Positions 1-4,406 of a stretch of DNA of 5,159 bases are shown piece by piece (the first letter of the stretch is position 1; each line of letters opens with the position of its first letter). The position numbers and the translations under genes are program-made. Location: contig JALVZP010000023.1 in NCBI GenBank assembly GCA_027037575.1, positions 1-5,159 on the forward strand. The letters run 5' to 3'. This DNA comes from Desulfobacterales bacterium (GTDB taxonomy: Bacteria > Desulfobacterota > DSM-4660 > Desulfatiglandales > JALVZP01). A model generated the notes under the pieces. That model was given only the letters and a program-made list of their open reading frames with translations. It was not told the origin of the DNA and did not search any database.

Positions 1-124
1 ATTTCAAAAAGAAAGTGGGCAATTAGGAGACACTTCTTTAATAAAAAAGACAAAAAAAGATCTTGCAAGGGTCTTAACCATATTAAGAGAAAGAGAACTT
101 ACAAAGGAGAAGAATAAGGATTAG
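1..124 (+). CDS. rpmC: 50S ribosomal protein L29 (uL29), C-terminal part
   Basis: This is the 3' end of rpmC; the 5' end lies outside the window. The first complete codon is at base 2 and 40 residues remain before a TAG stop. The remnant reads FQKESGQLGDTSLIKK and then TKKDLARVLTILRERE, which fits the second helix of L29. The S-L-I-K-K-T-K-K-D-L-A-R-V stretch follows the family signature apart from its first position. L29 is a small two-helix protein near the peptide exit tunnel of the 50S subunit, next to L23, where the signal recognition particle and trigger factor dock. It precedes rpsQ in the S10 operon, as in most bacteria, with 4 bases between the genes. The tail TKEKNKD is charged and slightly extended. 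The family call is secure even though only the C-terminal part is seen. Confidence 0.93.
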   Translation, partial: FQKESGQLGDTSLIKKTKKDLARVLTILRERELTKEKNKD

Positions 125-128
125 GAAC

Positions 129-407
129 ATGGAAGAGAAAAAGAGAGGTAATAAAAAGGTATTTATAGGAACAGTGGTAAGTGATAAAATGGATAAAACC
201 GTAGTAGTATTAGTAGAAAGACTTACCCAGCATCCCAAATACAAGAAATATATCAAGCAAAGAAAGAAGTTTATGGCCCATGATCCGAAGAATATGTGTG
301 GGATTGGAGATAAGGTTAAGATAATTGAGAGCAGACCACTAAGTAAAAGAAAGAGATGGCAAGTAATCGAAATATTAGAGAAAGGAAAGATTCTAAAAAG
401 AAGCTAA
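129..407 (+). CDS. rpsQ: 30S ribosomal protein S17 (uS17)
   Basis: This gene encodes a 92-residue S17, an OB-fold protein that binds 16S rRNA early in 30S assembly, in the 5' domain. The family signature is seen at residues 60–72 as GDKVKIIESRPLS, followed by KRKRW, a typical continuation. The N-terminal half has the expected GTVVSDKMDKTVVV strand pair and the HPKYKKYIK basic segment. The length is normal for the family, with a short basic C-terminal tail (KGKILKRS). The ATG start is supported by AAGGA at 116–120, eight bases upstream and lying in the last codons of rpmC, so translation is probably coupled to L29. All arginines here use AGA. A 27-base spacer separates it from rplN. Confidence 0.98.
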   Translation: MEEKKRGNKKVFIGTVVSDKMDKTVVVLVERLTQHPKYKKYIKQRKKFMAHDPKNMCGIGDKVKIIESRPLSKRKRWQVIEILEKGKILKRS

Positions 408-422
408 TGGAGAATGAAGAAG

Positions 423-427
423 AGGAG
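423..427 (+). promoter_or_regulatory. Ribosome binding site that decides the rplN start
   Basis: AGGAG lies 7 bases before the ATG at 435 but only 4 bases before an in-frame GTG at 432. The spacing favours ATG. That start also gives the family's usual MI-Q-E-T-R-L type N terminus. Confidence 0.75.
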
Positions 428-434
428 TTAAGTG

Positions 435-803
435 ATGATTCGCCAAGAAACGAGACTGAAAGTAGCAGATAACTCTGGCGCCAAGGAAATTATGTGTATA
501 AGGGTGTTGGGAGGAACAGGAAAGGAATACGCAACTATTGGAGATGTGATAGTTGCATCTGTAAAGGATGCACTTCCAGATTCAAAAGTGAAAAAAGGTG
601 ATGTGGTGAGAGCAGTAGTGGTTAGGACAAAGAAGGAGGTAAGAAGACCTGATGGCTCCTATATAAAATTTGATGACAATTCAGCAGTTCTTATTACTCC
701 ACAGGGAGATCCAATAGGAACACGTATTTTTGGCCCTGTGGCAAGAGAATTAAGGGCAAAGAATTTTATGAAGATAATTTCTCTTGCACCTGAAGTACTG
801 TAA
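435..803 (+). CDS. rplN: 50S ribosomal protein L14 (uL14)
   Basis: This gene encodes a 122-residue L14, a five-stranded beta-barrel protein of the 50S subunit interface. In the family it contacts 23S rRNA, L19 and 16S helix 14, and it is the docking site of the silencing factor RsfS. The N terminus MIRQETRLKVADNSGAKE is a near-standard L14 start. The family signature runs over residues 60–87 and includes AVVVRTKKEVRR, PDGSYIKFDDN and SAVLI. The C terminus has the usual GTRIFGPVARELR segment. I chose ATG at 435 over the in-frame GTG at 432, which would add one Met, because of SD spacing and usual length. It opens the spc part of the cluster. An in-frame TAA at 429–431 blocks any read-through from rpsQ. 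Confidence 0.98.
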   Translation: MIRQETRLKVADNSGAKEIMCIRVLGGTGKEYATIGDVIVASVKDALPDSKVKKGDVVRAVVVRTKKEVRRPDGSYIKFDDNSAVLITPQGDPIGTRIFGPVARELRAKNFMKIISLAPEVL

Positions 804-813
804 AACCAAATTG

Positions 814-819
814 AAGGAG
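814..819 (+). promoter_or_regulatory. Ribosome binding site for the TTG start of rplX
   Basis: AAGGAG ends 8 bases before TTG at 828. There is no in-frame ATG or GTG between the rplN stop and codon 19 of L24. This site therefore supports the TTG as the true start. Confidence 0.8.
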
Positions 820-827
820 TTGTAGAA

Positions 828-1169
828 TTGAGCAGGCGTAAGTTTCTTAAATCTCCAAAGATAAAGAAAGATGATAAAGTAATGGTTATAGCTGGTAAGG
901 ATAAAGGTAAAATTGGGACGGTGTTGAGTGTAGACAAAAAAAATCAGAAGGTGGTTGTAGAAAAGGTAAACATAGTAAAAAGACATCTCCGTCCATCTCC
1001 AAATGCGCCACAAGGTGGAATTGTAGAAAAGGAGGCACCTATACATATTTCAAATGTGATGCTGATTTGTAATAAATGTTCTCAACCAACCAGGGTAGGA
1101 AAGAAGATATTGGAAGATGGAAGGAAAGTAAGGATCTGTAAAAAATGTAAAGAACCTATTGATGAATAG
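828..1169 (+). CDS. rplX: 50S ribosomal protein L24 (uL24), four-cysteine form
   Basis: This gene encodes a 113-residue L24, one of the two initiator proteins of 50S assembly in E. coli, which binds the 5' end of 23S rRNA. A KOW motif is seen at about residues 15–32 (DDKVMVIAGKDKGKIGTV), followed by VNIVKRHLRPSP and GGIVEKEAPIHISNV, both typical. The C-terminal part has two CxxC pairs, C81/C84 and C104/C107, 19 residues apart and flanking PTRVGKKILEDGRKVR. This suggests a zinc-ribbon-like knuckle; many L24 proteins have lost these cysteines. The start is TTG, supported by AAGGAG at 814–819 and the lack of alternatives. The N terminus is several residues longer than in short L24 proteins. A run of eight A at 936–943 falls inside the gene. 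The stop is TAG. Confidence 0.97.
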   Translation: MSRRKFLKSPKIKKDDKVMVIAGKDKGKIGTVLSVDKKNQKVVVEKVNIVKRHLRPSPNAPQGGIVEKEAPIHISNVMLICNKCSQPTRVGKKILEDGRKVRICKKCKEPIDE

Positions 1170-1175
1170 GAGGAG
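1168..1175 (+). promoter_or_regulatory. Ribosome binding site for the TTG start of rplE
   Basis: AGGAGGAG overlaps the TAG stop of rplX and ends 5 bases before TTG at 1181. This supports the TTG start and coupling of L5 to L24 translation. In E. coli the S8 repressor site lies near the rplE start, but no comparable hairpin was recognised here. Confidence 0.75.
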
Positions 1176-1180
1176 TTATT

Positions 1181-1720
1181 TTGTCCAGGCTAAAAGAGAG
1201 ATATGAAAAGGAAGTTGTCCCAGCATTGATGAAGGAATTCAAGTATAAAAACCGGATGGCTGTTCCCAGGCTAACTGCAGTTGTTTTGAATATGGGCTTA
1301 GGAGAAGCAATCCAGAATATAAAGATTATTGATTCTGCAGTAGAAGAGCTTTCTCTTATTGCCGGGCAAAGGGCTGTGGTTACAAGGGCAAAGAAGTCTA
1401 TAGCAGCATTTAAACTTCGTAAAGGGATGCCTATTGGATGTAAAGTAACCTTGAGACGTAAGAGAATGTGGGATTTCTTGGATAAGCTGTTTAATATTGC
1501 CCTCCCAAGGGTAAAAGACTTTAGAGGGATCTCTGATAAAATATTTGATGGACATGGAAATTGCACTATCGGGATAAGAGAACATATCATATTCCCAGAA
1601 ATTGACTATGATAAGATAGATAAGGTAAAGGGCATGAATGTAACAATAAAGACCACAGCAAAGACAGATGTAGAGGCATATTATCTCTTAAAATATCTGG
1701 GAATGCCATTCAGGACATAA
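1181..1720 (+). CDS. rplE: 50S ribosomal protein L5 (uL5)
   Basis: This gene encodes a 179-residue L5, which binds 5S rRNA with L18 and forms part of the central protuberance, touching the P-site tRNA. The length is exactly typical. Visible hallmarks are MSRLKERYEKEVVPALMKEF at the N terminus, VVLNMGLGEAI, and the family signature LSLIAGQRAVVTRAKKS at residues 57–73. These are followed by GMPIGCKVTLR, NIALPRVKDFRG, IIFPEIDYDKIDKVKGM and the C-terminal LLKYLGMPFRT. The usual GRGNYTLG loop reads GHGNCTIG, a mild deviation. The start is TTG with a strong SD; the first in-frame ATG would remove 16 conserved residues. An 11-base spacer precedes rpsN. Confidence 0.98.
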   Translation: MSRLKERYEKEVVPALMKEFKYKNRMAVPRLTAVVLNMGLGEAIQNIKIIDSAVEELSLIAGQRAVVTRAKKSIAAFKLRKGMPIGCKVTLRRKRMWDFLDKLFNIALPRVKDFRGISDKIFDGHGNCTIGIREHIIFPEIDYDKIDKVKGMNVTIKTTAKTDVEAYYLLKYLGMPFRT

Positions 1721-1726
1721 GGAGGT
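1718..1726 (+). promoter_or_regulatory. Near-perfect ribosome binding site of rpsN
   Basis: TAAGGAGGT, a full match to the anti-SD core, includes the TAA stop of rplE and ends 5 bases before the TTG start of rpsN at 1732. It is the strongest SD in the window and may compensate for the weak start codon. Confidence 0.8.
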
Positions 1727-1731
1727 ATAAA

Positions 1732-1917
1732 TTGGCAAGAAAGGCACTTATGATCAAGGCTCAGAGAGAACCTAAATTTAAGGTAAGAAAATATAATAGA
1801 TGCCCTATTTGTGGCAGGGCAAGGGCATTTTTGAGAAAGTTCAATATGTGCCGTATATGTTTTAGAAAAATGGCACTTGCTGGACAAATACCTGGCGTAA
1901 GAAAATCAAGCTGGTAG
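1732..1917 (+). CDS. rpsN: 30S ribosomal protein S14, short zinc-binding type (uS14)
   Basis: This gene encodes a 61-residue S14 of the short, four-cysteine type. S14 joins late in the assembly of the 30S head and binds 16S rRNA near S3 and S10. The cysteines C24, C27, C40 and C43 form CxxC-x12-CxxC around GRARAFLRKFNM, the classic zinc site. The N terminus MARKALMIK and the C terminus IPGVRKSSW are both diagnostic. The long form of most alpha-, beta- and gammaproteobacteria is about 100 residues and usually lacks these cysteines. The start is TTG; an in-frame ATG at codon 7 would cut off the conserved ARKAL. The stop is TAG, followed by a 15-base in-frame spacer to rpsH. Confidence 0.98.
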   Translation: MARKALMIKAQREPKFKVRKYNRCPICGRARAFLRKFNMCRICFRKMALAGQIPGVRKSSW

Positions 1918-1918
1918 T

Positions 1919-1923
1919 GGAGG
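1919..1923 (+). promoter_or_regulatory. Ribosome binding site that decides the rpsH start
   Basis: GGAGG ends 9 bases before ATG at 1933. It ends directly against an in-frame TTG at 1924 and lies 15 bases before ATG at 1939. Only 1933 has workable spacing. Confidence 0.7.
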
Positions 1924-1932
1924 TTGGGTACT

Positions 1933-2331
1933 ATGAGCATGACAGATCCTATAGCAGATATGCTGACCAGGATTAGGAATGCATTAAAAGTAAAGCATGA
2001 GACAGTAGATGTTCCTGGTTCAAAAATGAAATTGAGGATTGTAGAAATATTAAAGATGGAAGGATATATAGATAATTTTCAGGTTATATCTGAAGGCCCC
2101 AAGAAGACGATTAAGATATTTCTGAAATATGATGAAAAGGGTCGGCCTGTAATAGAAGGATTAAAAAAGGTGAGCAAACCTGGAAGAAGGGTATATGCGG
2201 GTTATAAAAAGATACCAAAGGTGCTAAATGGATATGGAATAAATATTGTTTCTACATCTAAGGGGATCATGACAGACAGAGAAGCAAGGAAAAAACGGGT
2301 AGGTGGAGAGATTATCTGCTCAATATGGTAA
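1933..2331 (+). CDS. rpsH: 30S ribosomal protein S8 (uS8)
   Basis: This gene encodes a 132-residue S8, a primary binder of the 16S central domain (helix 21) needed for 30S platform assembly. In E. coli it is also the translational repressor of the spc operon. The N terminus MSMTDPIADMLTRIRNA is standard. The middle has VPGSKMKLRIVEILKMEGYI and LKKVSKPGRRVY. The C-terminal signature is seen as GINIVSTSKGIMTDREAR at residues 102–119, and the protein ends GGEIICSIW, an almost universal S8 ending. I chose ATG at 1933 over an upstream in-frame TTG at 1924, which abuts the SD, and over ATG at 1939. A 12-base in-frame spacer separates it from rplF. Autoregulation is inferred from E. coli, not seen here. 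Confidence 0.98.
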   Translation: MSMTDPIADMLTRIRNALKVKHETVDVPGSKMKLRIVEILKMEGYIDNFQVISEGPKKTIKIFLKYDEKGRPVIEGLKKVSKPGRRVYAGYKKIPKVLNGYGINIVSTSKGIMTDREARKKRVGGEIICSIW

Positions 2332-2338
2332 AAGGAGT
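2322..2338 (+). repeat. 17-base direct repeat, copy 1 (rpsH stop / rplF SD)
   Basis: AATATGGTAAAAGGAGT contains the last codons of rpsH, its TAA stop and the AAAGGAG SD of rplF. An exact copy occurs at 2563–2579 inside rplF. Confidence 0.9.
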
Positions 2339-2343
2339 TATCT

Positions 2344-2883
2344 ATGTCCAGGATAGGTAGAAGACCAATTCCAATACCAAAAGGGGTGGAAGTAAAAATA
2401 GATGGTAATCTTGTTACAGTAAAAGGGCCAAAGGGAGAATTGAAGCAAGAAATTCATCCTGATATTGGAGTAAAGATTGAAGATAGTATAATTAGGGTGT
2501 TTGTAAAGAATCAAACAAAGAAAAGTAAAGCACTGCATGGTCTGTTTAACTCTCTTATATGGAATATGGTAAAAGGAGTAACAGAAGGTTTCAAAAAGGC
2601 ACTTGAGATTGTTGGAGTTGGATATAGGGCCGAGCTTAAAGGAAGGACAATAGTTTTACATTTAGGTTATTCTAATCCCATCAATTTTGAGCTTCCTGCT
2701 GGGATAGATGCCCAGGTAGATAGAAACAAAATAGTTGTAATGGGGATAGACAAACAGCTTGTGGGAGAAGTTGCTGCTAAGATCAGGAGATTTAGGCCAC
2801 CAGAACCATACAAAGGTAAGGGGATAAGATACGAGGGTGAGGTAATCATAAAGAAAGCTGGTAAAGGTGGAGGTGCTAAGTAA
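2344..2883 (+). CDS. rplF: 50S ribosomal protein L6 (uL6)
   Basis: This gene encodes a 179-residue L6, which binds 23S rRNA domain VI close to the sarcin-ricin loop and the factor-binding site. It has the two tandem alpha/beta domains of the family. The N-terminal domain starts MSRIGRRPIPIPKGVEVKI with VKGPKGEL and HGLFNSLIWNMVKGVTEGF. The C-terminal domain has EIVGVGYRAELKG, LHLGYSNP and IRRFRPPEPYKGKGIRYEGE. The signature PEPYKGKGI is at residues 153–161. The C terminus ends in a glycine-lysine tail (KAGKGGGAK). The start is ATG with AAAGGAG six bases upstream. Only 3 bases follow before rplR. The gene contains an internal SD-like copy of its own upstream sequence at 2563–2579. Confidence 0.98.
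   Translation: MSRIGRRPIPIPKGVEVKIDGNLVTVKGPKGELKQEIHPDIGVKIEDSIIRVFVKNQTKKSKALHGLFNSLIWNMVKGVTEGFKKALEIVGVGYRAELKGRTIVLHLGYSNPINFELPAGIDAQVDRNKIVVMGIDKQLVGEVAAKIRRFRPPEPYKGKGIRYEGEVIIKKAGKGGGAK
2563..2579 (+). repeat. 17-base direct repeat, copy 2 (inside rplF)
   Basis: This is an exact copy of 2322–2338, here read as codons 74–79 of L6 (N-M-V-K-G-V). It places an AAAAGGAG SD-like sequence inside the gene, but no ATG, GTG or TTG follows at SD distance. An internal start is therefore not supported. Confidence 0.9.
2869..2873 (+). promoter_or_regulatory. Displaced ribosome binding site of rplR
   Basis: GGAGG lies in the Gly-rich tail codons of rplF, 13 bases before the rplR ATG. This is longer than the usual 5–9 bases. 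Nothing better lies closer, so reinitiation after the rplF stop is likely to help. Confidence 0.5.
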
Positions 2884-2886
2884 GAA

Positions 2887-3255
2887 ATGGGAAGATTAAG
2901 TAAAAGAGAAGCCAGGTTGCGTAGGAAGAGGAGGATACGCAAGAAGGTATTTGGAACACCAGAAAGGCCACGTCTATGTGTTTATAGAAGCCTAAGACAT
3001 ATGTATGCCCAGATAATAGATGATACAACGGGAAGGACCTTAGCTTCTGCATCCACTTTATCAAAGGATCTTGCTCCTATAGTAGGGAAAGATTCAGGTA
3101 ATAAAAAAGGGGCAGCCGTAGTAGGTGAGGCTATTGCAAAGATTGCATTGAGCAAGGGCATAAAAAAGGTAGTATTTGATAGAAATGGATTTTTATATCA
3201 TGGAAGAGTAAAGGAGCTTGCAGAAGCTGCTCGTAAGGCAGGGTTAGAATTTTAA
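2887..3255 (+). CDS. rplR: 50S ribosomal protein L18 (uL18)
   Basis: This gene encodes a 122-residue L18, which binds 5S rRNA with L5 and attaches it to 23S rRNA in the central protuberance. A very basic N-terminal tail (about residues 1–22, rich in RRKRRIRKK) is followed by GTPERPRLCVYRS, HMYAQIIDD, TLASASTL and VVGEAIAKIALSKGIKKVVF. It ends with DRNGFLYHGRVKELAEAARK and AGLEF, the standard bacterial L18 ending. The start is fixed: the frame is closed by the rplF TAA six bases upstream, and ATG is the first start codon. The SD is displaced (GGAGG at 2869–2873), which suggests coupling to L6. The TAA stop is followed in frame by a second TAA at 3262–3264. Confidence 0.98.
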   Translation: MGRLSKREARLRRKRRIRKKVFGTPERPRLCVYRSLRHMYAQIIDDTTGRTLASASTLSKDLAPIVGKDSGNKKGAAVVGEAIAKIALSKGIKKVVFDRNGFLYHGRVKELAEAARKAGLEF

Positions 3256-3262
3256 TTTAATT

Positions 3263-3268
3263 AAGGAG
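3263..3268 (+). promoter_or_regulatory. Ribosome binding site of rpsE
   Basis: AAGGAG ends 8 bases before the rpsE ATG at 3277. It overlaps the palindrome TTAATTAA at 3257–3264 and an in-frame TAA of the rplR frame. This is the most independent-looking start in the second half of the operon. Confidence 0.7.
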
Positions 3269-3276
3269 AAAGATAT

Positions 3277-3765
3277 ATGGAGGAAGGACTTCAGTTAATA
3301 GAAAAGGTTGTTCATGTAAAAAGAGTTGCTAAGGTGGTAAAAGGGGGGCGTAGATTTAGCTTTAGTGCTATAGTGGTTGTAGGTGATGGAAATGGAAGAG
3401 TAGGTATGGGACTTGGAAAGGCAAAGGAAGTCCCTGATGCGATAAGAAAAGGGATAGAAAAGGCAAAGAAAGATATGAAGCCTGTTGCTATACAAAAAGG
3501 TACTATTCCGTATGAAGTTATCGGGAAAGCAGGAGCGGGGCTTGTATTGTTGAAGCCTGCATCTCCTGGAACAGGAATTATTGCAGGAGGAGCAGTAAGA
3601 CCTGTTTTGGAAGCAGTAGGAATACAAAATATACTTACAAAATGCATAGGGTCTAATAATCCCCATAATGTGGTAAGGGCAACCTTAAAAGCACTTCGTT
3701 CATTAAGAACTCCTGAGGAGATTGCAAGAAGAAGGGGAAAGAAACTGGAAGAGATAAAGGGGTAA
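3277..3765 (+). CDS. rpsE: 30S ribosomal protein S5 (uS5)
   Basis: This gene encodes a 162-residue S5, which sits at the mRNA entry side of the 30S subunit, where in E. coli it affects decoding accuracy, mRNA unwinding and spectinomycin sensitivity. An N-terminal double-stranded-RNA-binding-like domain covers about residues 10–75. The family signature spans residues 24–56, including GRRFSFSAIVVVGDGNGRVG and GKAKEVPDAI. The VVKGGRRF loop corresponds to the region altered in spectinomycin-resistant E. coli and looks wild-type in form. The C-terminal domain has LLKPASPGTGIIAGGAVRPV, GSNNPHNVVRATL and PEEIARRRGK, all typical. The start is ATG with a good SD. The TAA stop, one codon and the rpmD ATG follow directly. 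Confidence 0.98.
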   Translation: MEEGLQLIEKVVHVKRVAKVVKGGRRFSFSAIVVVGDGNGRVGMGLGKAKEVPDAIRKGIEKAKKDMKPVAIQKGTIPYEVIGKAGAGLVLLKPASPGTGIIAGGAVRPVLEAVGIQNILTKCIGSNNPHNVVRATLKALRSLRTPEEIARRRGKKLEEIKG

Positions 3766-3768
3766 GAG

Positions 3769-3957
3769 ATGGCAGAAAGGATAAAAGTTACCCTTGTAAA
3801 GAGTGGAATAGGTCAAAACAAAAGAATCAGGGATACTCTAAGGGCACTTGGTTTTAGAAAATTGAATCAGACTATCTGGGTAAAGAATAATCCAGCAGTA
3901 AGGGGAATGCTAAGAAAAGTTGTCCATTTAGTAAAAATTGAATTGGAGCGGGAATAA
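3769..3957 (+). CDS. rpmD: 50S ribosomal protein L30 (uL30)
   Basis: This gene encodes a 62-residue L30, a small late-joining 50S protein. The family shows in IKVTLVKSGIGQ near the N terminus, then RIRDTLRALGFRKLNQTIWV, and PAVRGMLRKVVHLVKIE near the C terminus. The length is typical of bacterial L30. The gene is absent from some lineages such as cyanobacteria, so its presence is mildly informative. The ATG lies 3 bases after the rpsE stop; AAAGGGG at 3756–3762, inside the rpsE end, ends 6 bases before it and is an imperfect SD. It is followed after 3 bases by rplO in the same frame. Coupling with S5 translation is likely. Confidence 0.97.
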   Translation: MAERIKVTLVKSGIGQNKRIRDTLRALGFRKLNQTIWVKNNPAVRGMLRKVVHLVKIELERE

Positions 3958-3960
3958 GTC

Positions 3961-4404
3961 ATGAAAATACATGAACTTTCACCAAAGGAAGGATCAAGAA
4001 AAAAGAAAAAGAGAGTGGGAAGAGGTCCTGGATCTGGGCATGGAAAGACCTCTTGTAGAGGGCAGAAAGGTCAGAATGCCCGTTCTGGAGGTGGGCCAAA
4101 TAGGGGATTTGAAGGCGGTCAGATGCCTATACATAGAAGGCTTCCAAAGAGGGGATTTAAAAACCCATTCAGAAAGGAATATGAAGTTGTAAATATAAAG
4201 GATCTAAATGTATTTGAGGCGAATGAAGAGGTGGGTATAGATAAGCTTATAGAAAAAGGACTTATTCATGGAAATTTAAATGGAGTAAAGCTTCTTGGAG
4301 ATGGTGAAATATCAATCCCCTTGACTATAAAGGTTCATAAAGCAAGCAGGTCTGCTATAGAAAAGATTACAGCCATAGGTGGAAAAGTAGAGCTTATAGA
4401 ATAA
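3961..4404 (+). CDS. rplO: 50S ribosomal protein L15 (uL15)
   Basis: This gene encodes a 147-residue L15, a late assembly protein of the 50S subunit that threads through 23S rRNA with a long extended N-terminal arm. The arm is seen at about residues 1–70: KIHELSPKEGSRKKKKRVGR, then the Gly-rich GSGHGKTSCRGQKGQNARSG, and FEGGQMPIHRRLPKRGFKNP. The C-terminal globular part carries the family signature over residues 110–140, starting KLLGDGEI and including KASRSAIEKI. The length is normal. ATG lies 3 bases after the rpmD stop. The nearest SD candidates are GGAG at 3945–3948 (12 bases away) and a weak GGGA at 3950–3953, so translation is probably coupled. The last base of its TAA stop is the first base of the secY ATG. 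Confidence 0.98.
   Translation: MKIHELSPKEGSRKKKKRVGRGPGSGHGKTSCRGQKGQNARSGGGPNRGFEGGQMPIHRRLPKRGFKNPFRKEYEVVNIKDLNVFEANEEVGIDKLIEKGLIHGNLNGVKLLGDGEISIPLTIKVHKASRSAIEKITAIGGKVELIE
4020..4072 (+). repeat. Overlapping inverted repeats within rplO
   Basis: AAGAGGTC at 4020–4027 is an exact reverse complement of GACCTCTT at 4047–4054. Part of the latter (CCTCT, 4049–4053) can instead pair with AGAGG at 4057–4061 across a 3-base loop. GACCT at 4047–4051 can also pair with AGGTC at 4068–4072. The three pairings exclude each other. All lie in codons for the conserved Gly-rich arm of L15, so chance is a real alternative. Confidence 0.6.
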
Positions 4405-4406
4405 TG
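4402..4406 (+). promoter_or_regulatory. rplO–secY stop/start overlap (TAATG)
   Basis: The TAA stop of rplO and the ATG of secY share one A. No GGAG- or AGGA-type SD lies 5–10 bases before the ATG (4394–4399 reads TTATAG). Reinitiation by ribosomes finishing L15 is the likely route to SecY. Confidence 0.8.

Noticed and set aside
407..472. A 21-codon acidic ORF starting ATG at 407 and overlapping the start of rplN
   Set aside because: It lacks an SD, most of it overlaps rplN in another frame, and its acidic run comes from the purine-rich SD region. No support for a real peptide.
750..1046. Minus-strand open frames opposite rplN and rplX, and others opposite rplE (1156–1590), rpsN, rplF, rplR and rpsE
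   Set aside because: Each lies wholly or almost wholly opposite a well-supported ribosomal gene, has no recognisable family, and reads as the reverse shadow of purine-rich coding DNA.
1160..1230. An S8-type autoregulatory mRNA site near the rplX–rplE junction, as in E. coli
   Set aside because: No helix-21-like hairpin could be recognised by eye. A covariance-model search would be needed; absence is not proven.
1924..1926. TTG at 1924 as the rpsH start
   Set aside because: It directly abuts the GGAGG SD. ATG at 1933 has normal spacing and gives the family's usual N terminus.
3251..3264. TTAATTAA palindrome in the rplR–rpsE spacer as a promoter or operator
   Set aside because: It is short AT-rich sequence made of a stop, a second stop and the start of the SD. 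No -35/-10 pair is recognisable around it.
3971..4192. A 73-residue + strand open frame inside rplO
   Set aside because: It is a +1-type shadow of the rplO coding sequence with no SD. The L15 frame matches its family throughout.
1..4404. Absence of TGA among 12 stop codons as a sign of UGA recoding
   Set aside because: All tryptophans checked are TGG and no in-frame TGA occurs in conserved positions. Avoidance of TGA in AT-leaning, highly expressed genes is enough to explain it.
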